Assembly: GCA_036023115.1 (NCBI GenBank)
Contig: JAYKKT010000059.1
Span: 6,455,001-6,519,000 of the forward strand
Origin: Brasenia schreberi
Lineage: Eukaryota; Streptophyta; Magnoliopsida; Nymphaeales; Cabombaceae
DNA: 64,000 bases
Direction: 5' to 3'
Below the pieces are notes generated by a model. That model was not told where the DNA came from and did no database searches. It worked only from the letters and a program-made list of their open reading frames with translations. Shown one piece after another: positions 34,371-47,180 of this stretch (position 1 is its first letter; every line of letters starts with the position of its first letter). The position numbers and the translations under genes are program-made.

Positions 34371-37300
34371 ATGGAGGTTGGGGAATTCTGGGCAATCTTC
34401 GGGCCGGGCATCGCTGGAGCAGTGTTCGGGGCGGGTTGGTGGTTTTGGGTTGACGCCGTCGTCTGCAGCTCCGTTAAGGTCTCCTTCCTTCACTACCTCC
34501 CCGGTATGTCAATAGCTACTGCTTATTTCTTCTCTTCCTGCCTTTGTTCTCCTTCTCTTCTTTCTCCTTCTCCTTTTTGTTGTGGGTGTTCCGATTCGTT
34601 CCTCTTTGCGATTGCTTTGGGGAATTTGGTTGGTGTTTTTTCTTTCGGTCTTCCATGTGGCGGTGTTATTGTTTTGATTTTTTCCTTTTGTTTTCTGCAT
34701 TCTTCTCTTTACTTAATGTGAATGCGTTTTGTTTTGCAGGAATCTTTGCTTCCGTAGCGGCTTTGATGTTCAATGGTGTGCGGAGGGACGAGATTGATTA
34801 TTCCCCGTACGATGATGGAGAATGGAGGTCCCTCTCTCTCAACCACCCCCGCACCATTCATATATTCAGTAAAAATGGAATGTTACTCTTTGATTAATTT
34901 GCTTATTTCCTACATTATTTTGTCTCGTCGTGCAAATGGTATCTCTCTCTCTCTCTCTCTTTCATACCATGCATGAACTGAATCTAATTAAGTGGTGCCC
35001 TTTGATTTATTTGCTTATATCCTTAACGATTTTGGCTCTTCATCTCCTTTAGATGGAATAAATGTCTCAGGACATGGTATTATGTTTCGCTTGGTCTTTG
35101 CTCACCGATCATATTGTTGTGATTCTTGTGAAGGCTGCGGCTGCTTATTTATTTCCGCTCTCAGTTCATGTTTAGATCTATGGATATGATTGAATTAATG
35201 TAATCTCTGATTTTGTATGATAATAAGATTCGTATTGGTTCTTGGAATATCGGAACATTATCGGGTAAGCTAATGGAGGTGGTAGATACTATGATTCGGA
35301 GAAAGATTCATATTCTATGTTTACAAGAGACAAAATGGGTTGGAGAAAAAGCAAAGGAGATAGAGGATACAGGTTTTAAATTATGATACTCACGTAAAGA
35401 AAAGGCCCGAAACGGAGTTGGTATTATCATAAATAAAGATTTAAAGGAGAGTGTAGTAGACATACAACGATATGGTGACCGAATCATGACATTGAAATTA
35501 GTGTTAGGAACAGAGGTTTTGAATATAGTTTGTGCTTACGCACCCCAAGTAGGACTAAAAGATGGTATAAAGACAGTTTTTTGGGAAGAGTTAGATAAGG
35601 TGTTTCAAAAGATTCCACAAAGGGAGATGATTTGTTTAGGAGGAGATTTAAATGGATATGTCGGTAAAGAGGCATTAGGATATCAAGGGATTCATGGAAA
35701 CTTTGGTTATGGGGATATAAACGAGGAAGGTAGGGAGATTTTAAATTTTGCTATGTCATTTGATCTCTTTATAGTCAATACAATCTTCAAAAAACGAGAT
35801 GAACATTTAATTACTTATAAGAGTGGCTTATCACAACCACAAATTGATTACTTTATTTGTAGAAAAAAAGATAGAGCGTGTTGTAAAGATTGCAAGGTAA
35901 TTCCAGGAGAAAGCTTAACCACCCAACATCGACTTTTAGTTATGGATTTACAAATAAAAAAATGGACAAAGAAGAAAAGAGTGCATCGAGCTATTCGGAC
36001 TAAATGGTGGAACCTCAAAAGCGAGAAAGAAGATATATTTAAACAGAAAGTCCTTCAAGGAGATGTTTGGAATTATGTTGGCACACCTTGTGATATGTGG
36101 AACAATATGGCTATACATATTAGGAAAGTGGCGAAAGATGTGTTAGGGGTATCTAAGGGAGGTGTACCAGCATAAAAAGAAGCTTGGTGGTGGAGTGAAG
36201 TAGTACAAAATAAAATCAAGGCAAAGAGGGCATGTTACAAATTACATTATGCTAAGAAAACTAGTGAAATTTTAGAAGCTTATAAGAAAGCAAAGAAGGA
36301 AGCAAAAAAGGCCGTTAGTGAAGCAAAAGCTAAGATTTGGGAGGACTTATATAAAAAACTCAACTCAAAAGAGGGTGAAAGAGATATTTTTAGGATAGCT
36401 AGGGCTAGAGATAAGAAAACTAAAGATCTTAATTATGTTAGATGCATAAAAGACGAGGATGAAAAAATTCTAGTGACAAATGATGATATAAGAAATAGAT
36501 GGAAAAACTATTTTTATAATCTTTTTAATGAAAATAAAGATGTTAGTATTAGTTTAGGAGATTTAGCCAAGTCAGAAAAGTATATAAACCACAATTTCTA
36601 CCGACGTATTCAAAAGAATGAAGTCAAAGAGGCTCTTAAACATATGAAGAGTGGTAAATCGGTAGGACCAGATAATATTCCTATAGAAGTTTGGAAAATA
36701 CTAGGAGAAATAGGAATCACTTGGCTCGCAAGACTATTTAATGAAATATGGAAAAACCAAAAGATGCCCGAGGAATGGAGAGCAAGTACACTTATACCCG
36801 TATATAAGAACAAGGGAGACATTCAAAATTGTGCGAATTATCGAGGTATCAAGTTAATGAGTCATACTATGAAATTATGGGAAAGAATTATCGAACGTAG
36901 GTTAAGATAAGTATCAAGTACAACAGAGAACCAATTTGGATTTATGCCAGGTAGATCTACTATTGAAGCGATTCACCTTTTGAGACGTCTTATGGAACAT
37001 TTTAGAGCAAAAAAGAAAGACCTTCACATGATATTTATTGATCTAGAAAAAGCTTATGATAGGGTACCGAGGGAGGTTCTTTGGAGAACTTTGGAAAAAA
37101 GAGGTATCTCATTGACATATATTAACCTTATAAGAGACATGTATGATGGTGCAAAAACATGTGTGAGGACTCATGAAGGAACGACAGACTTCTTTGAAGT
37201 TAATATTGGGTTACATCAAGGATCAACTTTAAGTCCATACTTATTTATAATGGTGATGGATGAGTTAACAAAACATATTCAAGATGAAGTACCTTGATGT

Positions 37301-40300
37301 ATGTTATTTGCAGATGACATTGTATTAGTGGAGGAGTCTAAGGAAAAAGTTAATAGAAAATTGAAACTATGGAGAGAAACATTAGAAAGCAAAGGCCTCA
37401 GACTTAGTAGAACAAAGACAGAATATATGGAATGCAAGTTTGATCATTTGGCTACTTCAGAGGACATAGAAATTAAAATTGGCACACATTGCATTTCCCA
37501 AAAGGAAAGTTTTAAATACCTAGGGTCAATTTTTCAAAATGATGGAAGAATTGATGGAGATGTTATACATAGAATTAATGCTGGTTGGTTAAAATGGAGA
37601 GGAGCATCAAGTATTCTTTGTGATAAGAAGATACCATTAAAATTAAAAGGTAAATATTATAGAGCAGCAATTAGGCCTGCCATGTTTTATGGTTCTGAGT
37701 GTTGGGCAGTTAATCATCAACATGTACAAAAGATGTCTGTGACAGAAATGAAGATGTTGAGATGGATGAGTGATCATACAAGAAAAGACCGTATACATAA
37801 TGAGGTTATTAGAAACAAATTAGGAGTGGCACCAATAGAGGATAAAATGAGAGAACATCGTTTAAGATGGTTTGGACATATAGAAAGAAGATCAAAAGAA
37901 GAACCTGTAAGAAGGTTAGAAAAACTAAATTTGGAAAGTATTAAAAGAGGTAGAGGACGACCACAAAAGTGTTGGAAAGAAACAATAAAGAATGATCTAG
38001 CTTATTGGGAGTTAACTGCTAACATGGCACATGATAGGGATCTGTGGAAACAAAGAATCCACCGTCTAGTATGGGAAAAGGCTTAGTTGTTGTTTGTTTG
38101 TTTGTTTGTTTTTGTCTGTTTTTGTATGATAACTGATAAATGTGGAAAGTGGAAACTAATTAATTGGCAAAGCCTGCCAATCACCATATTGAGAATATGC
38201 ACGTTCAGTGCCTAAAAGATGAGTAGATAGCTTTGTAATAGCTGTCTTTCTTAAGCTAGGGTTGGGGATTTCTATAGGATCAAAATGTGAGATGGAGTTG
38301 GTGAGGGAACGAGAAGTTCAGTTAATATTACTTGTTTGTGGTGCTGAAACCTCTGGGAGATGGACAGAGTCTCATACTTTGAGAAATTGAGGCATATATC
38401 GTACTGTTCCTTGATTTATGAAAGTTTGTTTGTATGAGTGAACTGAATCAACTGGTGAATAGATGTAGTGGCTGTGTCACACTTACTAGCACATGCCACC
38501 TGGTTTACGTATTTTTTATCCCTCTTCTCTTGTTCAGTTGTGCAACATAATGTATTTGAAGTTTTGAACCATAACTAGGTTAAAATCCCATGGTCTCTAG
38601 ATTTCAGCATCAATATTTTGACATTCTGGTAAGAGTCACTAAGTCCTAGGATTGGTAGTCAAAACATTGAATAAATACTAGCACTTGTTGACAAGGTTGG
38701 CTTTAAGGCTGATTTTGTTTGTTGTCCAATGTCCAGAAACTTATATGACTGTCTGGCCTCTGGCTTCATTTGGATAGACCATAGTCAATTTGTTGTTGGC
38801 TGAACCAGAATTTATAATTGGCTACTATTCTCTGGGATTGACTTCATCATCTTCCATTTGTGGGAAAGGTATACATCGTAACTGTCATCCAAAGTGCCTC
38901 TCTTTGTAACCATAACATTTTCTTTGCTTTCAATCTCAACTGAGATTGGTCAAGGAACTTGATGCAAATGTCTTGGAGCCTTAGTGATAAGGAGCTCTTT
39001 GAAAAGGGTGGATGGGATTAGAAGTCTTTTACATGGGTGTAAGATCCTTGGATTTCCTTCTGCGAAGAGTCGATAAGGAACGATACTACAGTATGCAGGT
39101 CATGTGTGCTTCGACTTGGTAAATGTGGCCTTGACACCATCCAGGTTCAGCAACAAAGCAAACAAGAAACAAAATAAACATTTGTTGATTCTTAGAGTGT
39201 TACCATCATCAATGTGCATTAGTTTGTGTTTTAGGTTTCCAACAGTTTTGCTGTAGGAGTGGGTGATCATTATGTCAGGAGTGCCATGTAGCTCTAGAAG
39301 CATGAAGAAGCCTATTGACTTCTAGAGATTCAGTAAATCAGATGTGAATCAAATGTTTCAGTCCTGAGCTTGTTCCCTGGGGCATAGAGGTGACAGGGTA
39401 AGGAACTAATGTGATGGATCAGTGAATCGAGGATTGAGTGTATCTATAAGACCTCATGTTTGGGCACCATTCATTGGTACTAGAGTAGTGTTGAACCCCG
39501 TAATCCTAAATAGATGTGTGTGGTGCACTTGAACGGATGTTGTTGGTGATAGAGTATGTAGACCCCTAGAAGGAAAACGATACATTGTGCATCATAAAGA
39601 CTAGTTTTTAGAGGGGCCAGGGTTACTGTCTGAGAAACCCAAATAACCATCACAACCTGAAATAACATGCTCGGTGTTTATGACCAAGAGTACAGGTGCA
39701 TTACCATGATTTAGGTAATGATCAATTTTAGGTTGCGTTGTCTTATAGGTGATCTATCAGATGGTTTCCATAAATGGGCTGTCAATAGGTGTAAAAGGTT
39801 TCTGTGAGTGACTTGATATGAAAGATCCTAAACATTTATGTTTGGTGGCTCTCGTTAGTGCATGAGAAAGCTGTAGAATCAAGCCTTCCAATTAACAAAA
39901 CCCTTGAATTATTGTTGGGCTGGTTTATGTGCATAGATAAAATCTGGTTTGGCCAGTTTTCATGTTCGTTATTAAGCCTTGCTACTTGGAACTTGGAAAT
40001 CACACCTGATCAAGTTTCATGCCTGTGCTTCTAGGTGTAGGTAATTGCTTGTAACTTCTCTTCCTTTTTACACAAAGAGGTGGGATACATGTTTCCTCTT
40101 GGATGTCAAGGTTTACTTCTTTGCAATTCAACCGTTCTGTCCTGGATGTTATTTTACAAGATCATCTTCCAAGAGCAGCAAGCCGTTTTGATTTTTAGCC
40201 TAGATCAGGATGTTCTTTATATATTATAAACAGTAAGTGGAACATGCCTGGAGCTGTCTGACTTTTTCATGGTCGTTGTGATCTTCTGAGCATTTATATA

Positions 40301-42182
40301 CCAGATCCCATCATAACTCCAAAGTTTACCATGCTTGGATGACAATACTTCTAGGATGGCTGACGCAGGGGGAGTTCTTAGTCGACAACTGCTAGCCGCT
40401 AGTAGGCAAAGGATTGGTTTGGGTTAAGAGGAGTAATGAGACTTGCTTTGCCGTGAAACTGAGATATCTTGTTAGTCCCCTTCCATATGAATGTTTTGCT
40501 TTTAGGTAGTACGGAAAAATGTCAAGGGATCCGTTCTTTTCATGAAGCTCACACACCTGGCATGCTATTATCGAGTATTTATTCATGCCTTCTCAAAAAA
40601 TATCACTAGATACTCTAGATCAACTGGGAGGCACAGGTGACTTGGAATGAAGTGCCACAATGGTTAACTCTAAGATTCTTTTGATTAATTCTGAACTAGT
40701 TCCTTTGACCTCATCTGCTTGCATGAGTTTGAGAACTCTTAATTTGCTTGTGTATCTGCCAGAATTACCACTACGTCATCTTCAAGCACCTCTTAGCCTT
40801 TCCTACTTGTCGGCTCAGGATTTTTCTGTTGCTTTTGTTTCCTACAAAATCTAGATGCGTACAACTTTGAGGGATAATTTGCCTATGCACAAGTTTCTGT
40901 CCTCCAATCCTTTTTTTCTCATTGATAGCTGCCTCATGGACAGAACCTCTTTTAGTCTAGCTTGGTGTAACTAGGGACTCTGGCAAGTTTCATTTTTTAC
41001 CTCCAGGAGATGGACTGAAACCATAATTTCTGAATTTGTACTTCGAGAACTTTTTTCTTGTTATGATGATCCCTGACATTCTCGTGGACCTTTGTAGTCT
41101 AGCTTCTGTTTATCTCATGCAGAGGTGACATTCTCGTGGACCTTTGTAGTGTTTTGGTTGCTTTGAGCCAAAATTTTCAGGTAGAAAGGCATACTCATGG
41201 TCCCAGCCCCTTATGTAGTTTGTGAAGAGATAAAAGAACTAATACCAGTCTTCTTTCTCCACCCTTCCATTTATCTCACCATATGTTCATAATATAATCA
41301 ACATTCTCAAATTGTAGCTTGCCTAAACTTTTGGTTATATGATGATCCCTGATTTTGGCACATGAAGCCACTTTCTGCATGCAGGAAGTGTCGTAACATC
41401 TGCTTCCTTGATCAGAACGTTCTGTCATACTGTAAAAGGGTAATCTACTTGACTGTTGTTCTGAACTATCACAGTACCGGGGAAAGGGTAGGCTCTCCAG
41501 TGAATCAGTGTGGTTAGCTGTTTCAGGTTATAATTGTTTCTGATCTTACCTCCATGACAATACGCCACCACCTTTCTTTGTTTACCTGAAGTACAGAGTT
41601 CCCTTGTATGCTTCTCAAAAATCATGATTCCTTCTGTATGCTTTTGCAGAGTGAAACTCTGGCTATTCCTTGCATATGTGGTATCCTTTGTCTCATTAGC
41701 TGCTTCAGTTGGCCTCCTGATACAAGATGCACTCACAACTTCTGGTCCATCAGCTTGGACGGGGACAACGGGTGTTTTGCAGTGTGTTTTTGTACTGATC
41801 AGGTATGCACTAACAACACATTGCCACTTTTATGCTGTTAGTTTCTTTATCTGTTAAAGACCCCACGGTGCAGCATTGATGATCTGCACTGCAGATCAGA
41901 TCAAAAGTAATTTGAACTGGATTTCAAGAGTTCAATACCCTTGACAGGCCTCCGATCTGGGTCAGCATAATCCCAGCTTGTCGGAGAAAAGAAAAACGTC
42001 TCATCCCACATCCCACAACTCAGGTCTAGGGTAGTCTGTGGTTTAGTCCATTTATCCGCTCTAGATTCATTTGGCTCTATCCAGGCAATTCGAATGTCGA
42101 AGCCTCCTTGTGATCATTTCTTGTTCTTGTTGGCCTTTGTTACAGTGGCTTGGTTTACTGGACTTCACGCTCAGAGGGATGA
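34371..42182 (+). CDS. TMEM50: TMEM50-like four-helix membrane protein, 4 exons, complete
   Basis: Exons are 34,371-34,503, 34,740-34,827, 41,650-41,802 and 42,146-42,182, all GT..AG and in matching phase. They give 137 codons (136 residues plus stop), the usual length for plant TMEM50 homologs. The protein starts [20 protein letters not shown], followed by [14 protein letters not shown], a second helix ([12 protein letters not shown]), the loop [17 protein letters not shown], a third helix ([20 protein letters not shown]) and a last helix ending [15 protein letters not shown]50/UPF0220 proteins are small integral membrane proteins of the ER/Golgi. Their biochemical role is poorly defined, and links to vesicle transport come from yeast and animal relatives. 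Intron 2 is about 6.8 kb and holds a same-strand RTE LINE, but the splice sites and coding sequence are intact. Confidence 0.95.
35224..38119 (+). mobile_element. RTE-type LINE, nearly complete, in intron 2 of the TMEM50-like gene
   Basis: Flanked by a perfect 13-bp duplication, TTTTGTATGATAA (35,211-35,223 and 38,120-38,132). It begins within the AP endonuclease ORF ([60 protein letters not shown]). It continues through the linker, the reverse transcriptase with [12 protein letters not shown] and [10 protein letters not shown], and the C-terminal region ending LWKQRIH, then the (TTTG)n tail. Stops occur at about 35,384 (TGA), 36,173 (TAA), 36,908 (TAA) and 37,295 (TGA). The last is identical in place to a stop in the copy at 26,990-29,146. 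The two copies look very similar across their shared 2.1 kb, so both are fairly young. In plants this endonuclease ORF is often mis-annotated as craniofacial development protein 2-like. Confidence 0.95.
38133..41649. other. Remainder of TMEM50-like intron 2
   Basis: No exon or complete transposon is seen. A small tandem duplication (GACATTCTCGTGGACCTTTG at 41,075 and 41,127) is present. Composition is ordinary intronic AT-rich DNA. Confidence 0.6.
41925..42000 (+). repeat. Degraded SINE remnant
   Basis: Box-B-like TTCAAGAGTTCAATACCC, then a short body and an AGAAAAGAAAAA tail, in the last intron of the TMEM50-like gene. The head is not recognisable, so this is tentative. Confidence 0.3.
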
Positions 42183-44600
42183 TTTCATGGGATCTGTATT
42201 CCAAGTGGTAAAGTTTGGATTATAAGCAAATGCTCACGTCTAATCATCACCATCCATTTAGTGCAATATTTGTTGCTGTTGTGATTACGTGTTCTCATGG
42301 CTCATCTTTGTGATATTTTGTGTATGTCAACTTGCTTTTCTAACATTCGGTTATGTGAAAATGCATATAGATGTGATTGATAGGATCCTGAGTACTGTTT
42401 CTGTGTCTGAGGATGTTGGCTGTCGGTAATATATAGGACAATAGATTAGGAACCCATAAATGATGCTAGCAGCCGGCCAATCGACAGAAAGATAGAAACC
42501 CTTGTTTAAGGTCTCGAGTTCGAAAACTGTGATGCCCGTTGAATGCATATAGACAAGTAAAATGCATATAGATGTAAGGGTGTGCTAAAATTATAAAATG
42601 TCAAGCGAATACTTCATACTCGTACCTAATTGAATGTCAATATGCAGTAGAAATTTTACTTGTTTTCAACGCACATCTCCCAACTACTATATGCTAGATT
42701 CTGCAACCCTTTCAGATTAAGCCATTTAGTTCTTTCTTTTGAGAAAATGAATAGTAAATTCTCATTCTTCAACATTTCAATACTTGTACCTAATTGAATG
42801 TCAATATGCAGTAGACATTTTACTTGTTTTCAACGCACATCTCCCAACTACTATATACTAGATTCTGCGACCCTTTCAGATTAAGCCATTTAGTTCTTTC
42901 TTTTGAGAAAACGAATAGTAATTTCACATTCTTCAATATTTCATGGATAGATTGTGAAACTACGGTACTACAACGTGGTATGCTACTCTGCTCGAGGGAA
43001 TGCTGCGAGCAGAGAGAAAACAAAGTGGTGGGCATGGCCAGTGACTAGGGGCCTGGTTCGATACCTGGGTGTGCATCTGGGAAGCTTCATGTAATCAAAT
43101 GCTTTTAATAAAAACTTGATAGGCAGTATTGCAACTTTGAGTATTCTAATCTCCAATGCGTGTGAAGTTAAGGAGATAAATCGCAAGCTTTACAGACACT
43201 GTGAAAGCAGTCTCCTCTATACTTGAAAGGACAATCAATACTTTGGAGGTTGAGTAGCACATTTTTGTGGTCGATCTGAATCATGTTTTCTTTAAAGCTT
43301 CAGTGGTTATTGAAGGCTCCTCCTCAGCCAGGTCCTCCAGCAGAGAGAGAGAGAGAGAGGGGTGGGGGGGCGCTGTAAAACCTTTTATTCTGTTCCTCAA
43401 TGAAAGGTCATTATGTGACCTTTTGGATTTCAGCTACTAGTGGATTAAACTCTTCGTTCATGTCAATTTTTTGTTGTTCGATGGTGGGTGTCACCCATTT
43501 TAGGGTCCAGATGAAGTTCCAGCGTGAAGATGTGAGAAGCTTAAACATGTGCACTACAGAAAGGTCGTCAATGGTTTGGTTCATCATAAAGCTTTTCAAG
43601 TTTGTTAATGTTTCAATTTATTTATTTGAAGTACGTTAATTCTGATAATAATAACATCAACAATATGACGAGTGCTTGGTAAACTACCATTTGATTCCAG
43701 TAGAGAAATTGAAGATCCATCTGTCATTTCGTAATCCAAATTAACTTTGCTCGTGGATAGATCAGAAATTTGAGTGGTTCCTCCATCCCTCTACAATAAG
43801 GGGGTGCTTCCTCTGTAGGGCTGTGAAAAGAACCGAGCTATGTGCTTGTGGTTGAGTTCCGTTGGACCTATACTGAGCTTTCTCTTGTTCAATTCACGAT
43901 TTAAACATAGTAAGCTAACCAACTCGAGAATGCATGAACACCGTCTTCGCTGTTACGGATTCGCTCTGTTGAACATTTATTTGCACACACATGCCCTCAT
44001 GCACATGTAGTGGCAGATCTACATTGAGCTGAGGTGAGGCATTCGAGGCATCCAAATTTTAGAATGTTGAAAGGTATGTTATGACCCACTCAACAAGGAA
44101 GCCATCCCGTTTCAACCTGTATCAAGTCCAAGGAGATGAAGATGAAAAGGGTAGGTTACAGTCCACCCAACAACGAAGCTACCTCCGTTTTAATCCTTAT
44201 CAAGGAAACATGGCAGATGACATGAAACATAATGTAAGCATCTGCCTTCAATCAGCAAGGAATTTGACCTGGTCGGTCGGCTTCACAAGTTTCCAATGGA
44301 ATTTTCCCCCATTGAAAATTGAGCAGTTTTAACAGCTTGCTATACAACAATTCCACTGAGAAAGGTTTGCCAGAGAAGAACTTTTCCCATCAAACTCTGA
44401 GCATAAATTTCAATAAATCTCTTGTACAATTAACTCAGAAGAACTGTATAGACAATATCACTTCTCATCACGTTTACATCACTTATATATGTTTAAATAA
44501 AATCACAATTGAGAGCACTCAGACCTTCCATCTACCGAGGAATCCGGATTGACTGAAAAGCCAGAAAGAGATTAGCCAAAAGAACTTTGTGATATCTTAC
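42183..44600. other. Spacer between TMEM50-like gene and GUX relic
   Basis: The left part should hold the TMEM50-like 3' UTR. A 164-bp tandem duplication is listed separately. A box-B-like word (GCCTGGTTCGATACC) near 43,050 may be a SINE remnant. A degenerate 78-bp tandem duplication (CAACAAGGAAGCCATCCCGT versus CAACAACGAAGCTACCTCCG) lies at about 44,090-44,210. No exon is recognised. Confidence 0.5.
42610..42945 (+). repeat. 164-bp tandem duplication, two copies
   Basis: CCTAATTGAATGTCAATATG recurs at 42,625 and 42,789. The following ~150 bases (TTTTCAACGCACATCTCCCA, TTTCAGATTAAGCCATTTAG) repeat with only a few differences. The period is 164 bases. A recent local duplication without coding capacity. 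Confidence 0.9.
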
Positions 44601-44601
44601 A

Positions 44602-45470
44602 TTATAACCATTTCCTGGGGTCTCTGATTTTGATAGTCCAATGCCAACTAGCGAACCTGGCCTTCTCAGCGTGAAACCTTTCTTTCTTTAACTCAGGTCT
44701 CCTTTTCAGCGTGGGCAAACACAGCTTCTGCAAGTCAGGGGCCAGTTTGTCATGCACCTTCCACCAGTACGAGTGCGCGATGTCGCTCACATATTTGATT
44801 TTGTAGCCGACGTTCCAATTACAGTCATAGTATGTATAACAAAGCCATGGTTTAGTACCAAGATAGTGTAGCCCATAGAGCTTGGGTAGGTCTGAACCAT
44901 ATAAAAGGTTCTTCATTTGGGCCTGCTTGGTTAATCTTCATGAAACAGACTGTTCTAGGCAATCTATGCCACCATGTGAAGACTTCATTAAGGAACCCTT
45001 AGTCCCCTCCATTGTAGGAACTTACCCTCTGGGTCTCCTTCATCAAGGTGTCAAATGTACAATTGGATGGCTCCATGACCATCACGACGGAGTTGAAGAT
45101 CACGATCGTTTCCAGCTGCAGATAATTGGGAAAGTTAAATAGAATGTCTATGTTTCTTAGAACAATTATGTCCGAGTCGATGAAGATGACTCGGTGACAA
45201 TCAGTGAGCTGCCAGAGCCTAAGCTTACTGTAATTGTACTCATTGTAGGCATCCTTCTTTGCTTTCCGGTTCCAGATCTGGGTGATCCCTGGATCTTCCA
45301 CCCAGCAGACTGGAGAGCTCGGTGATACACTTGTCCACACTTGCCCACAAGGATGATCAGGTCCCTGGTAGTGTTGGTCTGTAGGAGGGTCTGTGCTAGG
45401 GTGATGGCACCACATGCATATTGCTCCGACGAGTGCTGGACTGTTGCATATGCCTCCCGTCTCTTATAGA
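44602..45470 (-). pseudogene. GUX: GUX/PGSIP-type GT8 glycosyltransferase relic
   Basis: On the minus strand the sequence reads clear fragments of plant xylan glucuronosyltransferases. These are REAYATVQHSSEQYACGAIT with LAQTLLQTNTTRDLIILV, KDAYNEYNYSKLRLWQLTD, IFIDSDIIVLRNIDILF (keeping the metal-binding DxD as DSD), MVMEPSNCTFDTLM, SYNGGD, GFLNEVFTWWHRLP, LHYLGTKPWLCYTYYDCNWN and WTIKIRDPR. Functional enzymes are Golgi type II membrane proteins that add glucuronic acid to xylan. Here there is a frameshift between the first two blocks (about 45,290), a TAA replacing a conserved Gln after SYNGGD, and another frameshift near 44,920. A stop follows RDPRKWL. The N-terminal anchor and the C-terminal end are missing. 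It is a pseudogene of a partial gene copy. Confidence 0.88.
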
Positions 45471-46057
45471 AAATATGAGACTACTGGAATCCTATATTAT
45501 AATGAACCAGAAACATAGATGGGACACGAGAAACAACAAAATACAAAAAAGTTACCTGAAGTATAACCATTTTCCTATTTAAATCCCATAGTTTAAAAAT
45601 GTCACTGCAACTTCAAAAGTCTAGTTTAAACCCGCTAACGATGTCACTGGAAAAATGATGTATAAGACCGGTTCACGTGCATGATCTCTAATGTGACTCA
45701 ACAATCACTTTATTATTAAATACTAAATTAAAAAATTAATATAATTTTAGTATATTAAATTTAATATAGCTTTAGTATTATTATTACATATGCTGATATG
45801 ATAGATGACATGATATAACATTATATAACAGGTGATGTTGATGTGATAGATGATATGTTACGATACAAGCATATAGGTATTTATAAAATCTTAGGTATAA
45901 CATAATGTCATGCTAATATAAAATCTTAATTAACTAATACAAGCTACGGTATAAGGTATTTATCGAAAATCATATAATAACTTAGAGGTTTTTTCAAACT
46001 ATAGAAATCAAAATGAAAAATAACTAAATTATAGGATACTGATGTGAAGTTTTCTTA

Positions 46058-46062
<5 letters not shown>

Positions 46063-46147
<85 letters not shown>
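46063..46147. repeat. (TA)n(TG)n compound microsatellite
   Basis: About 24 TA units pass directly into about 18 TG units. Confidence 0.95.
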
Positions 46148-46150
<3 letters not shown>

Positions 46151-46701
46151 TGTGTATAAAAGTATATATTGAATATTCTTTTAGGTAAATATATATAAAT
46201 ATGTAAGTGCACATATATTTAAAATAATATAGAAAATAAATATCGAAAAAGAAAATCAGTGGGCGTCCCTATGAAGATTTGAACACGAAACATCCTGTAA
46301 CAAGCACAGTCCGCCCAATTGCAAATGTAATTAGGAAGGTTATAAATTATATATAAATTCTGTGTCAAGCTTTATGCAACGTGTTCCACTCCCGTGTTGT
46401 GCAACGTAGGCGGAAGCTATTGGTTGCTGGCTCTACTAAAGGAAAAAGAAAAGAATAGGCAAGCTGGACATGTGACTCTTTGTACGGACAACTAGGGAAT
46501 TAAAAGACTAATTTTAACACAGTAACAACATTTCTACTCTTGGTATTGTTGAGAATCAGGCAAATATGATTATCCCAAGCGGCACAGGCCACAAAAGCCT
46601 CTAATATACGAAAACATAGAGTAATGTCTTTAATTGGAGCGCAAATACATCTATTGGATTACTTATTATCTACTATTGGATCTTTGATGCCAAGAAAAAG
46701 T

Positions 46702-46715
46702 TACACACACACACG

Positions 46716-46755
<40 letters not shown>

Positions 46756-46756
46756 G
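46702..46756. repeat. (AC)n(AT)n compound microsatellite
   Basis: About 16 AC units, with one GC interruption, pass into about 10 AT units. It forms the left border of MITE-like copy C. Confidence 0.95.
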
Positions 46757-46949
46757 GAAAATTGGATCGTGTTCACCTCTTACATGCGCTCTCATGGCTA
46801 CCAATTGCTTTTCGTGGTATGAGTATAATTTAAAAGAATTTTTAAGGTTTTTCAAAAAGAACGAAGGATAATATTATTATACTCATGCCTCCGAAAAACA
46901 ATGACCATACATGAATAAGTAGTGTTAGTCATAAGTAGGATCCAATCAC
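46756..46949. mobile_element. MITE-like inverted-repeat element next to a TA microsatellite (copy C)
   Basis: The left end reads AAAATTGGATCGTGTTC directly after TATATATA. The right end GTAGGATCCAATCAC precedes TTTATATGCATATG. The right end is the exact complement of the consensus GTGATTGGATCCTAC. GGTATGAGTATAATTT near the left is mirrored by ATTATTATACTCATG near the right, as in copies A and B. Confidence 0.6.
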
Positions 46950-46973
46950 TTTATATGCATATGCATATACATA

Positions 46974-47180
46974 TATAGTGAGATAGAGATAGAGATTGGT
47001 TGTTGTCCACCTCTATCACAACATTCTCATGTCGTCTTTTATTTTAAGGCTTGAGTATAATAGAGTGTCTTTTATATTTTTTTAAAATCCTCTTATAACT
47101 TTATGCATATTACTTGTATCCTCAAAAAGGAAAAAGTAGACATGAATATGTTTAATTAGAGGTGAGCAACATCCATTATA
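46974..47180. repeat. Possible diverged MITE-like copy D
   Basis: Starts after ATATATAGTGAGAT and shows GGCTTGAGTATAATAGA with an AT-rich core, ending before CATCCATTATATACATA. It resembles copies A-C internally, but the terminal repeats are weak. Confidence 0.35.

Noticed and set aside
34238..34721. ORFs in other frames around the first TMEM50-like exons
   Set aside because: Shadows or intron read-through of the real exon 1; the donor at 34,504 and phase explain the gene.
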